Shown here: one piece after another, positions 7,023-7,110 of the stretch
How positions within the stretch are numbered: the first letter of the stretch is position 1
Layout: the number at the start of each line of letters is the position of its first letter
Source of the DNA: Nevskiaceae bacterium
GTDB taxonomy: Bacteria > Pseudomonadota > Gammaproteobacteria > Steroidobacterales > Steroidobacteraceae
DNA: 7,110 bases
NCBI GenBank assembly: GCA_031277355.1
Contig: JAITMN010000260.1
Location: 1 to 7,110 of the forward strand
Reading direction: 5' to 3'
The notes under the pieces: generated by a model
What the model was told of the DNA's origin: nothing
Seen by the model: only the letters and a program-made list of their open reading frames with translations
The model's database searches: none
Position numbers and translations under genes: made by a program

Positions 7023-7028
7023 TCCCCC
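7023..7028 (-). promoter_or_regulatory. Shine-Dalgarno of the first operon gene
   Basis: On the minus strand this reads GGGGGA, eight bases before ATG at 7014. It supports that start over the in-frame GTG at 7038, which this site could not serve. Confidence 0.7.
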
Positions 7029-7063
7029 GCCCGGTCACCGCGCGCCGTGCGGGGCATTCGCCG

Positions 7064-7087
7064 GGTGTAGCCGGGTAATGCTACACC
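7064..7087. repeat. Perfect inverted repeat in the operon leader, candidate operator
   Basis: The arms GGTGTAGC (7064-7071) and GCTACACC (7080-7087) are perfect reverse complements, separated by eight bases. Arm centres are 16 bases apart, which suits a dimeric regulator contacting neighbouring turns. The repeat lies 50 bases upstream of the first start codon. It could instead form an RNA hairpin, but no T-run follows on either strand, so an intrinsic terminator is unlikely. The regulator is unknown. Confidence 0.55.
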
Positions 7088-7106
7088 GTTCGGGTCATGG
7101 GGTCAG
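7078..7106 (-). promoter_or_regulatory. Weak candidate sigma70-type promoter
   Basis: On the minus strand CTGACC (7106-7101) and TAGCAT (7083-7078) each match four of six positions of the -35 and -10 consensus, with a 17-base spacer. The -10 lies across the inner half of the inverted repeat, the usual geometry for repression. With two mismatches in each box the call is tentative, and the window ends too soon to look for a better promoter upstream. Confidence 0.3.
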
Positions 7107-7110
7107 CCAG

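Noticed and set aside
7064..7087. Intrinsic terminator
   Set aside because: The stem is perfect, but no run of T follows it on either strand.
7081..7110. End of an upstream minus-strand gene (LADPMTRTV then stop TAG at 7083-7081)
   Set aside because: Nine codons from the window edge are too few to support a coding call; kept only as a possibility.

Overview
The window is one tightly packed operon of six genes, all on the minus strand. It reads from a short leader at the right edge (about 7110 to 7015) towards the left edge, where the last gene runs off the window. The DNA is visibly GC-rich with strong G/C preference at third codon positions. Together with the protein types this suggests a proteobacterium, perhaps beta- or gammaproteobacterial; the sequence alone does not fix the taxon. 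Long open frames on the plus strand are shadows of the real genes.

In transcription order the genes are: (1) 7014-5203, a 603-residue protein with a C-terminal phosphohistidine swivelling domain, resembling the large subunit of phenylphosphate synthase. (2) 5202-4153, a 349-residue ATP-grasp protein like the N-terminal half of PEP synthase/PPDK, resembling the phenylphosphate synthase beta subunit. (3) 4156-3659, a 165-residue biotin carboxyl carrier protein of the acetyl-CoA carboxylase (AccB) type. (4) 3654-2308, a 448-residue biotin carboxylase of the AccC type. (5) 2311-842, a 489-residue carboxyltransferase of the pyruvate carboxylase/oxaloacetate decarboxylase alpha (HMGL-like) family without its own biotinyl domain. 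(6) 845-1, a HAD-superfamily phosphatase of the NagD type, missing only its extreme C-terminus. Neighbouring genes overlap by 4 bases, abut, or lie 4 bases apart, so they are probably made as a translationally coupled set.

Taken together, the operon joins an ATP-driven phosphotransferase (genes 1 and 2, predicted to phosphorylate a small organic substrate through a phosphohistidine) to a complete biotin-dependent carboxylase (genes 3 to 5) and a phosphatase (gene 6). I know of no characterised system with this composition. The carboxyltransferase keeps the metal-site and biotin-chemistry motifs but has lost, by eye alignment, the arginine that holds the carboxylate of pyruvate, and several other substrate-loop motifs. 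The most economical inference is a multisubunit carboxylase for a non-pyruvate acceptor, possibly a ketone, enol or phenolic compound that is first phosphorylated. The substrate itself is not revealed by the sequence.

The 96-base leader carries a perfect 8-base inverted repeat (7064-7087) that overlaps a weak candidate -10 element, a plausible repressor site. No RNA genes, mobile elements or CRISPR repeats were seen.
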